Shown here: piece by piece, positions 44,432-54,338 of the stretch
Layout of the letters: every line of letters begins with the position of its first letter
How positions within the stretch are numbered: the first letter of the stretch is position 1
From: Nemesobacter sp965249045
Lineage (GTDB): Bacteria; Desulfobacterota_D; UBA1144; Nemesobacterales; Nemesobacteraceae
Length of the DNA stretch: 64,000 bases
Reading direction: 5' to 3'
NCBI GenBank assembly: GCA_965249045.1
Contig: OZ252213.1
Coordinates: 1,364,001-1,428,000, forward strand
Notes under the pieces: model-generated
Databases searched by the model: none
What the model saw: only the letters and a program-made list of their open reading frames with translations
Told to the model about the DNA's origin: nothing
Translations under genes and position numbers: made by a program

Positions 44432-47026
44432 GTGTCTGAGATGATTTCACCCGAAAAATTTACTCTAAAAGCCCAGGAAGCTATCTTGGAGGCCCGAAAC
44501 GCGGCGGGCGACAGCGGAAACCAGGTAATTGATCTGCCCCATCTCTTTGTGGCTCTTATAAACCAGCCTGGAATACCGATCGAGATCCTCAAGCGACTGG
44601 GATCTGATCCCCAGGTGCTTGTTCGAAGAGCCGCGGAGCAGATATCAAAGCTCCCCAGGGTCAAGGGAGCATCCGACCGGATATACATGAGCAGAGAGCT
44701 TGATTCTGCGATCCGGACAGCCGACAAGGAAGCACAACATCTGGGGGACACGTATGTAAGCACAGAACACCTTCTGATCGGAATTGTTTCTCACGCCGGT
44801 GGAGTGCTTAAAGACGGATTTTCGGAATCGGGTATAACCAAGGAAGGGATTTTTAAGGCATTAAAAGAACTGAGAGGTAACCAAACAGTGAATACACAGA
44901 ACCCCGAAGATACAATGGAACCGCTTCGCCAGTACGGAAAGGATTTCACCGAGCTTGCCCGAAGGGGGAAAATAGATCCTGTTATCGGAAGAGATGAAGA
45001 GATAAGAAGAGTGATCCGGGTACTTCTTCGAAGAACGAAGAACAACCCGGTGCTCATAGGGGAACCTGGAGTGGGGAAAACGGCTATAGTCGAGGGGCTT
45101 GCCCAGCGGATAGTCGACTCTGATGTTCCCGAAGGGCTTAAGGATAAAAAACTCATTTCTCTCGATCTGGGATCGCTGCTTGCGGGAGCGAAGTACAGGG
45201 GACAGTTCGAAGAAAGACTCAAAGCGGTACTCAAAGAAGTTACGGAGTCCGAGGGAGAGATAATTCTTTTCATAGATGAGATACATACCGTTGTGGGAGC
45301 CGGCGCGGCGGACGGAGCGATGGACGCGTCAAACATGCTCAAGCCGGCTTTGGCACGGGGAGAGCTTCACTGCATAGGAGCAACCACGCTTGATGAATAC
45401 AGAAACCGCATAGAAAAAGACGCCGCCCTTGAGCGCAGGTTCCAGCAGGTCTACGTTGACGAACCTTCCGTCGAAGAAAGCATTTCGATACTAAGAGGGC
45501 TTAAGGAAAAATATGAGGTTCACCACGGCGTGAAAATCAAGGACGAGGCTCTTGTCGCCGCCGCCCAGCTTTCAAACAGATATATATCAGGGCGGTTTCT
45601 GCCAGATAAGGCCGTTGACCTCATGGATGAAGCCTCGGCGCGACTAAAAATGGAAATTGACTCCGTGCCGACAGAGATAGATGAGATAAGAAGAAAGGTA
45701 ATGCGCCTTGAAATAGAAAGGGAGGGATTTAAAAAAGAGCAGGATCCCGAACTTCTGGGAAAACTTGAAGACCTTGAGAAAAACCTTCTGGAACTAAAGG
45801 AGGAAGCAGAGGTACTTGAAGCACATTGGCAGAAAGAAAAAGACTGCATATCGAGGATAAGAAAAACCAAAGAGGAAATAGAAAACGCTAGAATGGAAGC
45901 GGAAAAAGCGCAGAGAGAAGGGGATTTCTCCCGTGCATCTGAATTTCTTTACGGCAGGATTCCCGAGCTTGAGAAGAAGATGGAAAACCTCGGCACGGAG
46001 CTCTCCGAAATACAGAGTCAAAGGAAAATGCTTCGCGAGGAGGTAAGCGCCGAGGATATAGCTATAGTTGTGTCGAAGTGGACGGGAATACCTTTATCAA
46101 GCCTGGTTGAGGAGGAAGTAGAAAAACTCGTTCACATGGAGGAAAGACTTTCCGAACGGGTGGTGGGACAGCCGGAGCCGATAAAGCTGGTCTCAAACGC
46201 GCTTCGCAGATCAAGGGCGGGACTATCCGATCCGAAAAGACCCATAAGTTCGTTTATATTCCTCGGACCCAGCGGGGTTGGCAAGACGGAACTCGCCAAA
46301 TCGCTTGCCGAGTTCATGTTTGATGATGAAAACGCGATTGTACGGATTGATATGAGCGAGTATATGGAAAAGCACTCCGTATCAAGACTGATTGGAGCGC
46401 CTCCCGGGTATGTCGGGTACGAGGCGGGAGGACAGCTTTCGGAAACCGTGAGAAGGCGGCCCTACTCCGTAGTGCTTTTTGACGAGATAGAAAAAGCGCA
46501 TGCCGACGTGTTTAACCTGCTTCTTCAGATTCTTGACGACGGAAGGCTCACCGACGGGCAGGGAAAAACGGTGGATTTCAGGAACACTGTAATAATAATG
46601 ACCTCAAACCTCGGAAGCCAATATATACAGGAATCGTCAGGAAACAGCGGGGAGATGGAGAGCAGTATAAAGGAGACACTCAGAAATCATTTCCGCCCTG
46701 AGTTTCTAAACAGAATTGATGAAGTCGTTATATTCAGCGGTCTAAAAAGAACCGACCTTATGAAAATAGCCGAGATTCAGATCGGATATCTGAGAGAGAG
46801 ACTTGGGGAAAAGGGCCTCGGAATAGAGCTTTCCGAAAAAGCTATCGTAAAACTAGTTGATATTGGTTACGACCCTGTCTTCGGAGCTAGGCCGATTAAC
46901 CGCGCTATACAGAAATACATTCAGGACCCGCTTGCAAACGAGATACTGAAAGGAAATTTCGAGAACTCAGCCATGATAAAGATAAACCTGGACAAAGAAG
47001 GAAACTTCACTTTCGGAAGAAAGTAA
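44432..47026 (+). CDS. clpB: Protein disaggregase ClpB
   Basis: This 864-residue AAA+ chaperone pulls apart aggregated proteins together with DnaK. In order it has the Clp N-domain, the first ATPase (GEPGVGKTAI near 210), the coiled-coil middle domain (about 400-520) and the second ATPase (GPSGVGKTEL near 612). Sensor residues and a normal C-terminus are present. The start is a GTG or the ATG three codons on. The 194-base upstream gap shows no clear CIRCE-type operator. Confidence 0.95.
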   Translation: MSEMISPEKFTLKAQEAILEARNAAGDSGNQVIDLPHLFVALINQPGIPIEILKRLGSDPQVLVRRAAEQISKLPRVKGASDRIYMSRELDSAIRTADKEAQHLGDTYVSTEHLLIGIVSHAGGVLKDGFSESGITKEGIFKALKELRGNQTVNTQNPEDTMEPLRQYGKDFTELARRGKIDPVIGRDEEIRRVIRVLLRRTKNNPVLIGEPGVGKTAIVEGLAQRIVDSDVPEGLKDKKLISLDLGSLLAGAKYRGQFEERLKAVLKEVTESEGEIILFIDEIHTVVGAGAADGAMDASNMLKPALARGELHCIGATTLDEYRNRIEKDAALERRFQQVYVDEPSVEESISILRGLKEKYEVHHGVKIKDEALVAAAQLSNRYISGRFLPDKAVDLMDEASARLKMEIDSVPTEIDEIRRKVMRLEIEREGFKKEQDPELLGKLEDLEKNLLELKEEAEVLEAHWQKEKDCISRIRKTKEEIENARMEAEKAQREGDFSRASEFLYGRIPELEKKMENLGTELSEIQSQRKMLREEVSAEDIAIVVSKWTGIPLSSLVEEEVEKLVHMEERLSERVVGQPEPIKLVSNALRRSRAGLSDPKRPISSFIFLGPSGVGKTELAKSLAEFMFDDENAIVRIDMSEYMEKHSVSRLIGAPPGYVGYEAGGQLSETVRRRPYSVVLFDEIEKAHADVFNLLLQILDDGRLTDGQGKTVDFRNTVIIMTSNLGSQYIQESSGNSGEMESSIKETLRNHFRPEFLNRIDEVVIFSGLKRTDLMKIAEIQIGYLRERLGEKGLGIELSEKAIVKLVDIGYDPVFGARPINRAIQKYIQDPLANEILKGNFENSAMIKINLDKEGNFTFGRK

Positions 47027-47391
47027 CTGCGGATCAAAGCTCAAACTTGCTAGTCAGAAACAATGTTCGTCCTAGGATTGAATCAAGATAAAGCGCCTGA
47101 GCTTCATCTTGGTTGGGGCGGGATTGACTCTCGTTGCCGATATTCAGGATGCCTCCCGTAAGCTCAAACCATTTGAATCCAAACGCTTTTTCTCGGTTAA
47201 GTGAGATGTCATGCCCGATCCAACGCTTGTAGCGTTTAGTCTTCATCGTTATTCCAGCAACTTGAAACCGCGTGCGTGTTCCATTGCACGGTCATATTGT
47301 TCCGACCTGCGTTGAGCAAAAGGTGCAGACGGTTGCGGGGGCGGATAGCAGTGTGGCTGACTGGTTACAAAATTTTTTGTTCCCGGTTTTC
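47027..47391. other. Gap between the convergent clpB and proS genes
   Basis: No convincing gene is seen. A minus-strand frame of 70 codons (MKTKRYKRWIGHDISLNREK, ending near 47034) is possible but has no good ribosome-binding site or recognisable family. No strong hairpin terminator was noticed. Confidence 0.35.
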
Positions 47392-49125
47392 TTATTTCTC
47401 TTCAACCAGAAGAGCCGCAATTTCCCCCGGAACTTCTTCCACGGCCACGGTTATTCTCTCACCGGAGTTTCTATTTTTTATCTCTACTTTGCCTTCTTTG
47501 AGATTTCTTCGCCCGATGGTAACCTGAATCGGAATTCCGAGCAGATCTGAGTCCTTAAATTTCACTCCGGCAGTTTCCGCCCTGTCATCAATCAGAACAT
47601 CCACCCCGTCGCGAAGAAGTTTTAAGTATATTTCTTCCGCTGCGTCCTTTACGTCCTGCTGTTTCATGTTTATCAGAAGCACGGAAACTTCAAACGGAGC
47701 CAGAGGAACGGGGAATTTTATTCCGTACTCATCGTTATTCTGTTCTATCGCCGCTGCTACCGTTCTTCCTATCCCTATTCCGTAACAACCCATAACAAGG
47801 GGTTTTTCCGCTCCCCTCTCATCTACGTAGGTAGCTCCCAAGGCTTCGCTGTATTTGGTGCCCAGTTTAAAAACATGCCCGACTTCAATGCCCCTTGACG
47901 CTTTTAGAACGCCGTTTTCGGAAACGGGGCAAGGGTCTCCTTCCCTCGCCACTCTTATATCCGCGTAGGAATCCGCTTCAAAATCCCGCCCGGGGTTAAC
48001 GCCGGTTATGTGGTAGTCGCCCTTGTTGGCACCCGTTACAACGTTTTTCATATTGCGAACCGACTTATCCGCAACCACTCTTACGTTCTTTCTTTTAAGA
48101 GCAACCGGTCCGCTGAACCCAAGGGGTCCGCCCGAAACCTCCGAAATGGTCTGCGGGTCGGCAAGTTCTGCGACATCACATCCAAGAAAATTCTTAAGCT
48201 TGGTCAGGCTCAGTTCCGTGTCTCCTCTTACAAGCGCAACTACCGGTTCCGTTTCAGTACGCACTATAAGGGTCTTTATAAGTTTCTCCGCACCGACTTT
48301 TAAAAGCTGCGCCACTTCCTCAACCGTCTTAAGACCCGGGGTATGAACCTCGGAAACATCGTCAAGCCCGGAGGTTGTTCTAAGCCCTTCTCTTTCGTCT
48401 TCTGAAATGCCGATTTTCGCAAGTTCGAGGTTGGCGGCGTAATCAGCTTCGGTGGAACTCATTATCACATCTTCCCCTGTGTCGGCCGTCACCATGAACT
48501 CATGAGAGAAACTTCCTCCGATATTTCCGGAATCGGCGGCAACCACGCTGAATTCAAGGCCGCACCTCTCGAATATGCGCACATAAGCGTCGTACATCGC
48601 CTGGTAGGAGCGATCCGCCTCCTCATCTGAAACGTCAAAGCTGTAGGCGTCTTTCATTATGAATTCGCGCGCCCTCATAATTCCGAACCGGGGGCGGATC
48701 TCATCCCTGAACTTCGTTTGTATCTGGTAGAAATTAACCGGAAGCTGCTTGTAGGAACGGATCTCCCTTCGGACCATGTCCGTTATTATTTCCTCATGGG
48801 TAGGCCCCAGGCAGAAATCCCGCTCGGCGCGATCCTTGAATCGAAGCAGCTCCTTTCCGTAGTAATCCCATCTGGCGCTTTCAATCCAGGGTCCAGCCGG
48901 AAGCACCGCGGGCATGAGAAGCTCGATGGCCCCGGCCCTGTTCATTTCCTCCCGCACTATGTTCTCAACTTTCCTTATGGATTTGAGTCCCAGAGGAAGG
49001 TAGTTGTAGATCCCGGCCGCAAGCTTTCTTATCATGCCGGCTCTTACCATAAGCTTGTGACTTATGATCTCGGCATCCGAAGGGTCTTCCTTGACTGTGG
49101 GTATGAAATAGGAAGAAAACCTCAT
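47392..49125 (-). CDS. proS: Prolyl-tRNA synthetase
   Basis: This class II synthetase is of the bacterial type with an inserted editing domain: motif 2 around FRDEIRPRFGIMRAREF, the insertion from about 230 to 400, and motif 3 GIGIGRTVAAAIEQ. The 577-residue length fits. It lies 63 bases downstream of ... ispG in the reading direction? It is upstream: proS is read first after ispG on the same strand, so ispG and proS may share a transcript. Confidence 0.95.
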   Translation of the reverse strand: MRFSSYFIPTVKEDPSDAEIISHKLMVRAGMIRKLAAGIYNYLPLGLKSIRKVENIVREEMNRAGAIELLMPAVLPAGPWIESARWDYYGKELLRFKDRAERDFCLGPTHEEIITDMVRREIRSYKQLPVNFYQIQTKFRDEIRPRFGIMRAREFIMKDAYSFDVSDEEADRSYQAMYDAYVRIFERCGLEFSVVAADSGNIGGSFSHEFMVTADTGEDVIMSSTEADYAANLELAKIGISEDEREGLRTTSGLDDVSEVHTPGLKTVEEVAQLLKVGAEKLIKTLIVRTETEPVVALVRGDTELSLTKLKNFLGCDVAELADPQTISEVSGGPLGFSGPVALKRKNVRVVADKSVRNMKNVVTGANKGDYHITGVNPGRDFEADSYADIRVAREGDPCPVSENGVLKASRGIEVGHVFKLGTKYSEALGATYVDERGAEKPLVMGCYGIGIGRTVAAAIEQNNDEYGIKFPVPLAPFEVSVLLINMKQQDVKDAAEEIYLKLLRDGVDVLIDDRAETAGVKFKDSDLLGIPIQVTIGRRNLKEGKVEIKNRNSGERITVAVEEVPGEIAALLVEEK

Positions 49126-49188
49126 CCGTTTCTCTCCTTTAAAGCAATTTAAAACTCAGCCGGAAAACAATTTCGCGGGGTTCTGGGT

Positions 49189-50247
49189 TCAGTTAACGTA
49201 GTTTCTTTCTATTTCCTTAACAAGTTCCCCGACCAAATCGGCTTCTTTGAAAGATTTTATCAGTTTTCCGTCCCGATAAAGCATTCCCTTCCCCCTTCCC
49301 CCGGCTATTCCTATATCGGCTTCCGCAGCTTCGCCCGGCCCGTTAACAACGCAGCCCAGGATGGCGACTTTAACCGGTCTTTGGAGGTTAAAACCGGAGA
49401 CACCCTGCGCGACTTCCGAAACGAGTTTTTCAAGATCTATTTCAAGCCGACCGCATCCGGGACACGAGATAAGTTCGATTCCGTTGTTCCTCATTCCCAG
49501 AGACCTCAGTATGTTCATTCCGACAACGATCTCCTCCACCGGATCGCCAGTTAAAGAGACCCTTATCGTATCTCCTATCCCTTCGGCCAGAAGCGCCCCG
49601 ATTCCTATTGAAGATTTCACCGTTCCCATCCCCGGGGTTCCGGCCTCGGTAACTCCGAGATGGAGAGGGTATTCGGTTTTCTCCGCGAGCATTCTGTACG
49701 CGGTGATCATTTTCCTCACGTCGGTGGATTTAACGGAAATCTTTATGTCGTAAAAATCAAGGTCCTCGAGTATGCGCACATGCCTCATCGCGCTTTCAAC
49801 CAAGGCTTCCGCGGTGGGATGCTCGTACTTTTTGAGTATGTCTTTTTCAAGAGAGCCTGAATTTACGCCTATCCTTATGGGAATTTTCCTTTCCCTGCAG
49901 GCGTCAACCACGGCCTTTATTCTGTACCTCGCGCCGATGTTTCCGGGATTTATTCTCATCCCGTCAACTCCCTGTTTTATTGACTCGAGGGCTAGTCTGT
50001 AATCGAAGTGTATATCCGAGACGAGCGGGATTCTTGTTTCATTCCGTATAGGCCCCAGAGCTCTTGCGGCATCCATGTCCGGAACAGCGACCCTGACGAT
50101 ATCACAGCCGGCTTCTTCAAGTCTTTTTATCTGGGAGACGGTTGACGCGACATCTCTCGTGTCGGTAATGGTCATTGACTGAACCGATACAGGAGCTCCC
50201 CCGCCTATTTTCACGTTGCCGATTGATATCTGCCGGGATTGTCTCAT
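49189..50247 (-). CDS. ispG: 4-hydroxy-3-methylbut-2-enyl diphosphate synthase
   Basis: This is the penultimate enzyme of the MEP isoprenoid pathway. The [4Fe-4S] ligands are Cys262 and Cys265 (SCPGCGR) and Cys299 (ILGCVVNGPGEA), with Glu306 as the fourth. Length (352) matches the short bacterial form. A good promoter lies just upstream. proS follows on the same strand after 63 bases. Confidence 0.96.
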   Translation of the reverse strand: MRQSRQISIGNVKIGGGAPVSVQSMTITDTRDVASTVSQIKRLEEAGCDIVRVAVPDMDAARALGPIRNETRIPLVSDIHFDYRLALESIKQGVDGMRINPGNIGARYRIKAVVDACRERKIPIRIGVNSGSLEKDILKKYEHPTAEALVESAMRHVRILEDLDFYDIKISVKSTDVRKMITAYRMLAEKTEYPLHLGVTEAGTPGMGTVKSSIGIGALLAEGIGDTIRVSLTGDPVEEIVVGMNILRSLGMRNNGIELISCPGCGRLEIDLEKLVSEVAQGVSGFNLQRPVKVAILGCVVNGPGEAAEADIGIAGGRGKGMLYRDGKLIKSFKEADLVGELVKEIERNYVN

Positions 50248-50276
50248 AACTTGCGGAGAATGCTATTGAATAGTTA

Positions 50277-50308
50277 GGGAATTATATACTTGTTACACAA
50301 GATTGCAA
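50277..50308 (-). promoter_or_regulatory. Sigma70-like promoter of ispG
   Basis: On the minus strand TTGCAA (50308-50303) and TATAAT (50286-50281) are 16 bases apart. The start codon is about 34 bases beyond. The -10 region shares an 18-base stretch with the sequence upstream of nuoM at 35704-35721. Confidence 0.6.
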
Positions 50309-50495
50309 CTGTTTGACAGATCGGTATAATGTAACGATGATAAAGACTTACAAATGCCGTGCTAGAATCTCCAAGCCAAGTCATAAGGCGTTATCCCGCA
50401 TATTTGATTGGGCCCCGGAGTAGAGAGCAAAGGATGACGCTTATCAGCGCGTCTGGTATGTGCGGAGAACAAAAAAAAGAAGGAGGCAAAAAATC

Positions 50496-50900
50496 ATGGG
50501 GATGAAAAAGATAATCCAGATAGACAGGGGCGGTTCCTCGAAAGATAAAAGCGGCGTGTCTTTTACCAAGTTTGAAAAGAAAGAAAAACCCGAAGACAGT
50601 CCCGAAGTAACAGAGAAAATCGTCTACGACGCTCTTAGGGAAGTGCACGATCCCGAGCTTCCCGTGAACATAGTGGATCTTGGGCTTATTTACGACACCA
50701 AAATCTCCGGGCGAAACATTCAGGTCAAGATGACGCTTACAACTCCCGGGTGCGGCATGGGCGCGCAGATAGCCGGTCAGGCGGAAATGGCCCTTAAGAA
50801 CGCAGGAGCTGATAATGTGCTCATAGAAGTGATATGGGATCCTCCCTGGAACCCCGACATGATATCCGAAGAAGGAAAAAAGAAGCTGGGTATCACATAG
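50496..50900 (+). CDS. SufT/MIP18-like DUF59 protein for Fe-S assembly
   Basis: After a charged 45-residue leader the DUF59 domain reads HDPELPVNIVDLGLIYD and TLTTPGCGMGAQIAG, with the reactive cysteine in PGCGM. It ends in WDPPWNPDMISEEGKKKLG. Such proteins help deliver iron-sulfur clusters. AAGGAGG lies 9 bases before the ATG; an earlier frame adds 12 basic residues. The next gene, only 13 bases away, is an Mrp ATPase with its own DUF59 domain, so the pair works in one pathway. Confidence 0.88.
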   Translation: MGMKKIIQIDRGGSSKDKSGVSFTKFEKKEKPEDSPEVTEKIVYDALREVHDPELPVNIVDLGLIYDTKISGRNIQVKMTLTTPGCGMGAQIAGQAEMALKNAGADNVLIEVIWDPPWNPDMISEEGKKKLGIT

Positions 50901-50913
50901 GGAGACTCTTTTT

Positions 50914-51960
50914 GTGGAAATAACCAGAGAACAGATAATAAAAATTCTTAAGGGAGTGAACTATCCTGGTTTTAACCGAGACATAATGTCTTTCGGCCTC
51001 GTAAAAGATATTCTCGTGGAAGGCTCGAAAGTTACCCTCTCCATAGTACTTCCCAAACCCGATCAGAAGCTTCAGTCCGCAATTGAAGAAGAAGTCCGAA
51101 AAGCCATCTTCGGCATACCCGGGGTTGAAGATCTTTCGATTAAGATCGGCGCGCGGCCGCAGAAGCAGATAACTACCGACTCGGGTGGTGAAAAAAGCAA
51201 GCTTCCCGACGTAAAGTACTACATAGCCGTGGCAAGCGGCAAGGGAGGAGTCGGCAAATCAACTGTAGCGACCAATCTTTCCCTGGCGATTTCCAAAAAA
51301 AGAAAGAAAGTCGGACTTCTGGACGCCGATATCTGGGGACCGAGCGCTCCTTTAATGATGGGGATAAGTGAAAAGCCCCGAGCGACTACCGACGATAAAA
51401 TTATCCCCATAGAAAAATTCGGTCTCAAGGTGATGTCGATCGGGTTTCTCGTGAACGAGGAAGACGCCGTTATATGGAGAGGCCCCATGGTGCACGGAGC
51501 TATAAAGCAGTTTATTGAAGACGTTGAGTGGAGTGGAACTGATTACCTGATAATTGACCTTCCTCCAGGCACAGGGGACGCCCAGCTTTCCTTGGCACAG
51601 ACGGCTCCAATAAGTGGAGGGGTTATAGTAACCACTCCGCAGGACGTGGCCCTCGTGGACGTGAGAAGGGGAATACTGATGTTTAACAAACTCAATATTC
51701 CTATTCTTGGCATAGTGGAGAACATGAGTTATCTCGATATGCCGAATGTAGACGGGAAGATCGACATATTCGGCAGGGGCGGTGGAAGACGAATGGCGGA
51801 GAGGTTTGAAGTTCCGTTTCTGGGAGAAATCCCTATTGATCCCAGGATAAGAATCGGCGGGGATAACGGGACCCCGATTGTGGAGTCTGATCCGGAAAGC
51901 ATCGCGGGAAAGGCCTTTTTTGAAATCGCAGACAGAATCCTTGAGTCCCTAGAGGACTGA
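50914..51960 (+). CDS. Mrp/ApbC-family Fe-S carrier ATPase lacking the CxxC motif
   Basis: An N-terminal DUF59-like domain (1-85) is followed by the P-loop ATPase with the deviant Walker A GKGGVGKST, DADIWGPS and IDLPPGTGDAQL. Where Mrp proteins normally read MSYFxCPxC and hold a bridging cluster, this one reads MSYLDMPNV, so Met276 and Val279 replace the cysteines. It may act through a different partner site or serve as an ATPase only. The start is a GTG. It is co-transcribed with the DUF59 gene. Confidence 0.9.
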   Translation: MEITREQIIKILKGVNYPGFNRDIMSFGLVKDILVEGSKVTLSIVLPKPDQKLQSAIEEEVRKAIFGIPGVEDLSIKIGARPQKQITTDSGGEKSKLPDVKYYIAVASGKGGVGKSTVATNLSLAISKKRKKVGLLDADIWGPSAPLMMGISEKPRATTDDKIIPIEKFGLKVMSIGFLVNEEDAVIWRGPMVHGAIKQFIEDVEWSGTDYLIIDLPPGTGDAQLSLAQTAPISGGVIVTTPQDVALVDVRRGILMFNKLNIPILGIVENMSYLDMPNVDGKIDIFGRGGGRRMAERFEVPFLGEIPIDPRIRIGGDNGTPIVESDPESIAGKAFFEIADRILESLED

Positions 51961-52153
51961 CCGACAGACAGACATAACCACACTGTCGGCCTCTCGGGAA
52001 TCTCAAATCAACTACCTGATTCAACCACCAAAAATCCAAACAGCTTTTTAATTAGGTCTGCGAAGATCGCCAAAGGAACACGATCCTAGCCAATTTCCCT
52101 GAATCTCAAGTAGAATTACAAAAGAGCATGAGAAAACCGAGGTTTTTATTTTC

Positions 52154-53107
52154 ATGAACACAGGAAAGGACCCTTACGCGGTACTCGGCGTACCGAGAAA
52201 CGCAACACAGGATCAGATAAAAAAGGCGTACAGAGACCTCGCCAGAAAACATCACCCTGACATGAACCAGGGAGATAAAAAATCCGAGGAAAAATTCAAG
52301 GAAATCCAGCACGCTTACGAAACCCTTTCTGACCCGGAGAAGAAAAAAAGCTACGATATGTTCGGAACAAGCGGTTTCGGCGGACAGAGACCGGGTGGCG
52401 GGGGTGGAAGTTACAGACAGTATTCACGGGGTTTTCCGGGTATAGACGAGATTTTCAAAGATATCTTTTCCCAAGGAGGCGCATCCTACGGTATGGGTGG
52501 AGCCAGAGGAAATTTCGGGGATATTTTCGATTTCGGCGCCACGCGACAGCAGCCTAGAAAACCGAAGAACATCCAGCACACCGTAACCCTTGATTTTGAG
52601 ACCGCCGTAAAAGGCGGAGAAAAAGAACTTCTGATGAAACCCCCCGAAGGTGAAACGAAAAAAATAAGAGTCAGGATTCCGTCAGGAGTGAAAACCGGGT
52701 CTAAGGTGAGACTGCCGGGTAAAGGCGAACAACTGAATTCCATGGCCGGGGATCTCATACTCGAAATAAAGGTTTTGCCGCATCCGATTTTCAAAAGGGA
52801 GAATGACGATATATATATTGATCTTCCGTTAACGGTTTATGAGGCCACCCTGGGAACGCTGATTGATGTGCCGACCATAGAGAGCCCGGTAAAACTTACG
52901 ATCCCTCCCGGGGTCGGAAGCGGCACAAAAATGAGACTTAGAGAAAAGGGAGTGAAAAACCCCAAGACCGGCAAGAGAGGAGATCAGTTCGTAGTTGTTC
53001 AGATAGCAATGCCGCAGAAATCTGATAAATACATGGAAGACCTCATGAGTGAGATAAAAGAGAAATATCCTTACGACCCTAGAAAAAAATTCCGCCAGTA
53101 TCTATAA
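52154..53107 (+). CDS. DnaJ-family co-chaperone without zinc fingers (CbpA-like)
   Basis: This type II Hsp40 of 317 residues has an N-terminal J domain with HPD (RKHHPDMNQ) at about 36-38 and a Gly/Phe-rich linker (RPGGGGGSYRQYSRGFPG). Two C-terminal peptide-binding barrels follow, and the CxxCxGxG zinc repeats of DnaJ are absent. It stimulates DnaK. The DUF1844 gene follows after 47 bases on the same strand. Confidence 0.9.
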   Translation: MNTGKDPYAVLGVPRNATQDQIKKAYRDLARKHHPDMNQGDKKSEEKFKEIQHAYETLSDPEKKKSYDMFGTSGFGGQRPGGGGGSYRQYSRGFPGIDEIFKDIFSQGGASYGMGGARGNFGDIFDFGATRQQPRKPKNIQHTVTLDFETAVKGGEKELLMKPPEGETKKIRVRIPSGVKTGSKVRLPGKGEQLNSMAGDLILEIKVLPHPIFKRENDDIYIDLPLTVYEATLGTLIDVPTIESPVKLTIPPGVGSGTKMRLREKGVKNPKTGKRGDQFVVVQIAMPQKSDKYMEDLMSEIKEKYPYDPRKKFRQYL

Positions 53108-53154
53108 TTGATCCGGTGGAGTTAAGGACATACGCATAAGGAGAGTAGTTTGCT

Positions 53155-53418
53155 GTGAGCGACGGACAAGAAGAATTGAAAATGGATTTTTCGGGATTTA
53201 TTCTTTCGTTAAACGCCTCGGCTCTTATTCACTTGGGAGAAATTCCCGACCCGCACTCAAAAAAAAGAGAAGTTAACATTCCCGCTGCCAAGCACACCAT
53301 AACCATACTCGAGATACTAGCGGAAAAAACCGAGGGGAATCTTACAGAAGAGGAAAAGCAACTTCTCGACGACATGATTTACAACATCCGCATGAAATAC
53401 GTAAAGTCCCTTAGCTGA
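53155..53418 (+). CDS. DUF1844 protein
   Basis: This 87-residue helical protein matches the DUF1844 pattern: DFSGFILSLNASALIHLGEI and then ILEILAEKTEGNLTEEEKQL. The function is unknown. The start is a GTG preceded by AAGGAGA about 10 bases upstream. It sits with the DnaJ-like gene. Confidence 0.85.
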   Translation: MSDGQEELKMDFSGFILSLNASALIHLGEIPDPHSKKREVNIPAAKHTITILEILAEKTEGNLTEEEKQLLDDMIYNIRMKYVKSLS

Positions 53419-53427
53419 TTTCCTCTT

Positions 53428-54330
53428 CTACATCGTTGAGAGTTTCAGAAACTGTCCGTATCTTTCCTCTATTTCCTGCTTTTGAAGCGAACTGAGACGT
53501 CTTACGCTGAAATCCTCAACGGTAAAAGAAGCCAGAACACTTCCGTAGGCAACCCCTTTTTTAAAGCTGGCAAAATCAAGGTCTTTATCCTGAGACGCCA
53601 CATAACCCATGAATCCTCCGGCAAAAGTGTCTCCTGCTCCCGTTGGGTCAAGCACCTGTTCAAGCATGTAGCTTGGGGCGAAAAACAAAGCTTCCCGGGA
53701 GAAAAGCAAAGCTCCGTACTCCCCTCTTTTCACAATCAGAAATTCCGGGCCCATGTCCATTATCTTTTTCGCCGCCCTGGCCACAAGTGGTTCTTCCGAG
53801 AGTTGTCTTGCCTCAGAATCGTTTATTATGAGGATGTTTACTCTGCCAAGAAGTTTTTTAAGTTCCTGTAGTTTGTTCTCTATCCAGAAATTCATGGTGT
53901 CACAGGCCACAACGCGGGGCGAACTCACCTGCTCAAGGACTTTCATCTGTATTTCCGGATCGGTGTTGGCCAGGAAAAGATAGTCGGCCTCTCTTGATTT
54001 TTCGGGAACCACAGGATCAAACGACCCCAGAACGCCAAGGGTGACGGAAACGGTTTCGGGATCTTTCATGTCATAGTCGTATCTGCCTTCCCATCTGAAG
54101 GTTTCTCCGGCACTGATCGCTATCCCTTCCGTATCAACGCCCTTTGAGCGAAGCATCTCAGAATAGTCCGGAGGAAAATCGTCTCCTACAGCCGAAACCA
54201 TATGAACATCTGTAAAATTACGGGCCGCCAGAGAAAAATAACAAGCGGATCCCCCAAGCACATCCTCTTCTCTTCCAAAAGGCGTTTCTATGGTATCAAT
54301 CCCTACTGAACCTACTACAACTATGCTCAT
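53428..54330 (-). CDS. PfkB-family carbohydrate/nucleoside kinase
   Basis: This ribokinase-fold kinase has VVGSVGIDTIETPFG at the start, GGSACYFSLAARNF, and the catalytic DPTGAGDTFAGGF near 245. The substrate is not fixed by the sequence. It ends a gene run after mtnP, with 8 bases between, so a substrate from methylthioadenosine salvage or a purine nucleoside is plausible. A general adenosine-kinase-like role is the alternative. Confidence 0.85.
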   Translation of the reverse strand: MSIVVVGSVGIDTIETPFGREEDVLGGSACYFSLAARNFTDVHMVSAVGDDFPPDYSEMLRSKGVDTEGIAISAGETFRWEGRYDYDMKDPETVSVTLGVLGSFDPVVPEKSREADYLFLANTDPEIQMKVLEQVSSPRVVACDTMNFWIENKLQELKKLLGRVNILIINDSEARQLSEEPLVARAAKKIMDMGPEFLIVKRGEYGALLFSREALFFAPSYMLEQVLDPTGAGDTFAGGFMGYVASQDKDLDFASFKKGVAYGSVLASFTVEDFSVRRLSSLQKQEIEERYGQFLKLSTM

Positions 54331-54338
54331 CCGAACCT

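Noticed and set aside
44791..45342. Minus-strand frames opposite clpB
   Set aside because: Shadows of a strongly conserved chaperone gene.
47034..47246. 70-codon minus-strand frame between clpB and proS
   Set aside because: No ribosome-binding site and no recognisable family, though a small gene cannot be excluded.
51961..51989. Hairpin CCGACAG/CTGTCGG after the Mrp gene as a terminator
   Set aside because: Only seven pairs, a long loop and no following T run.
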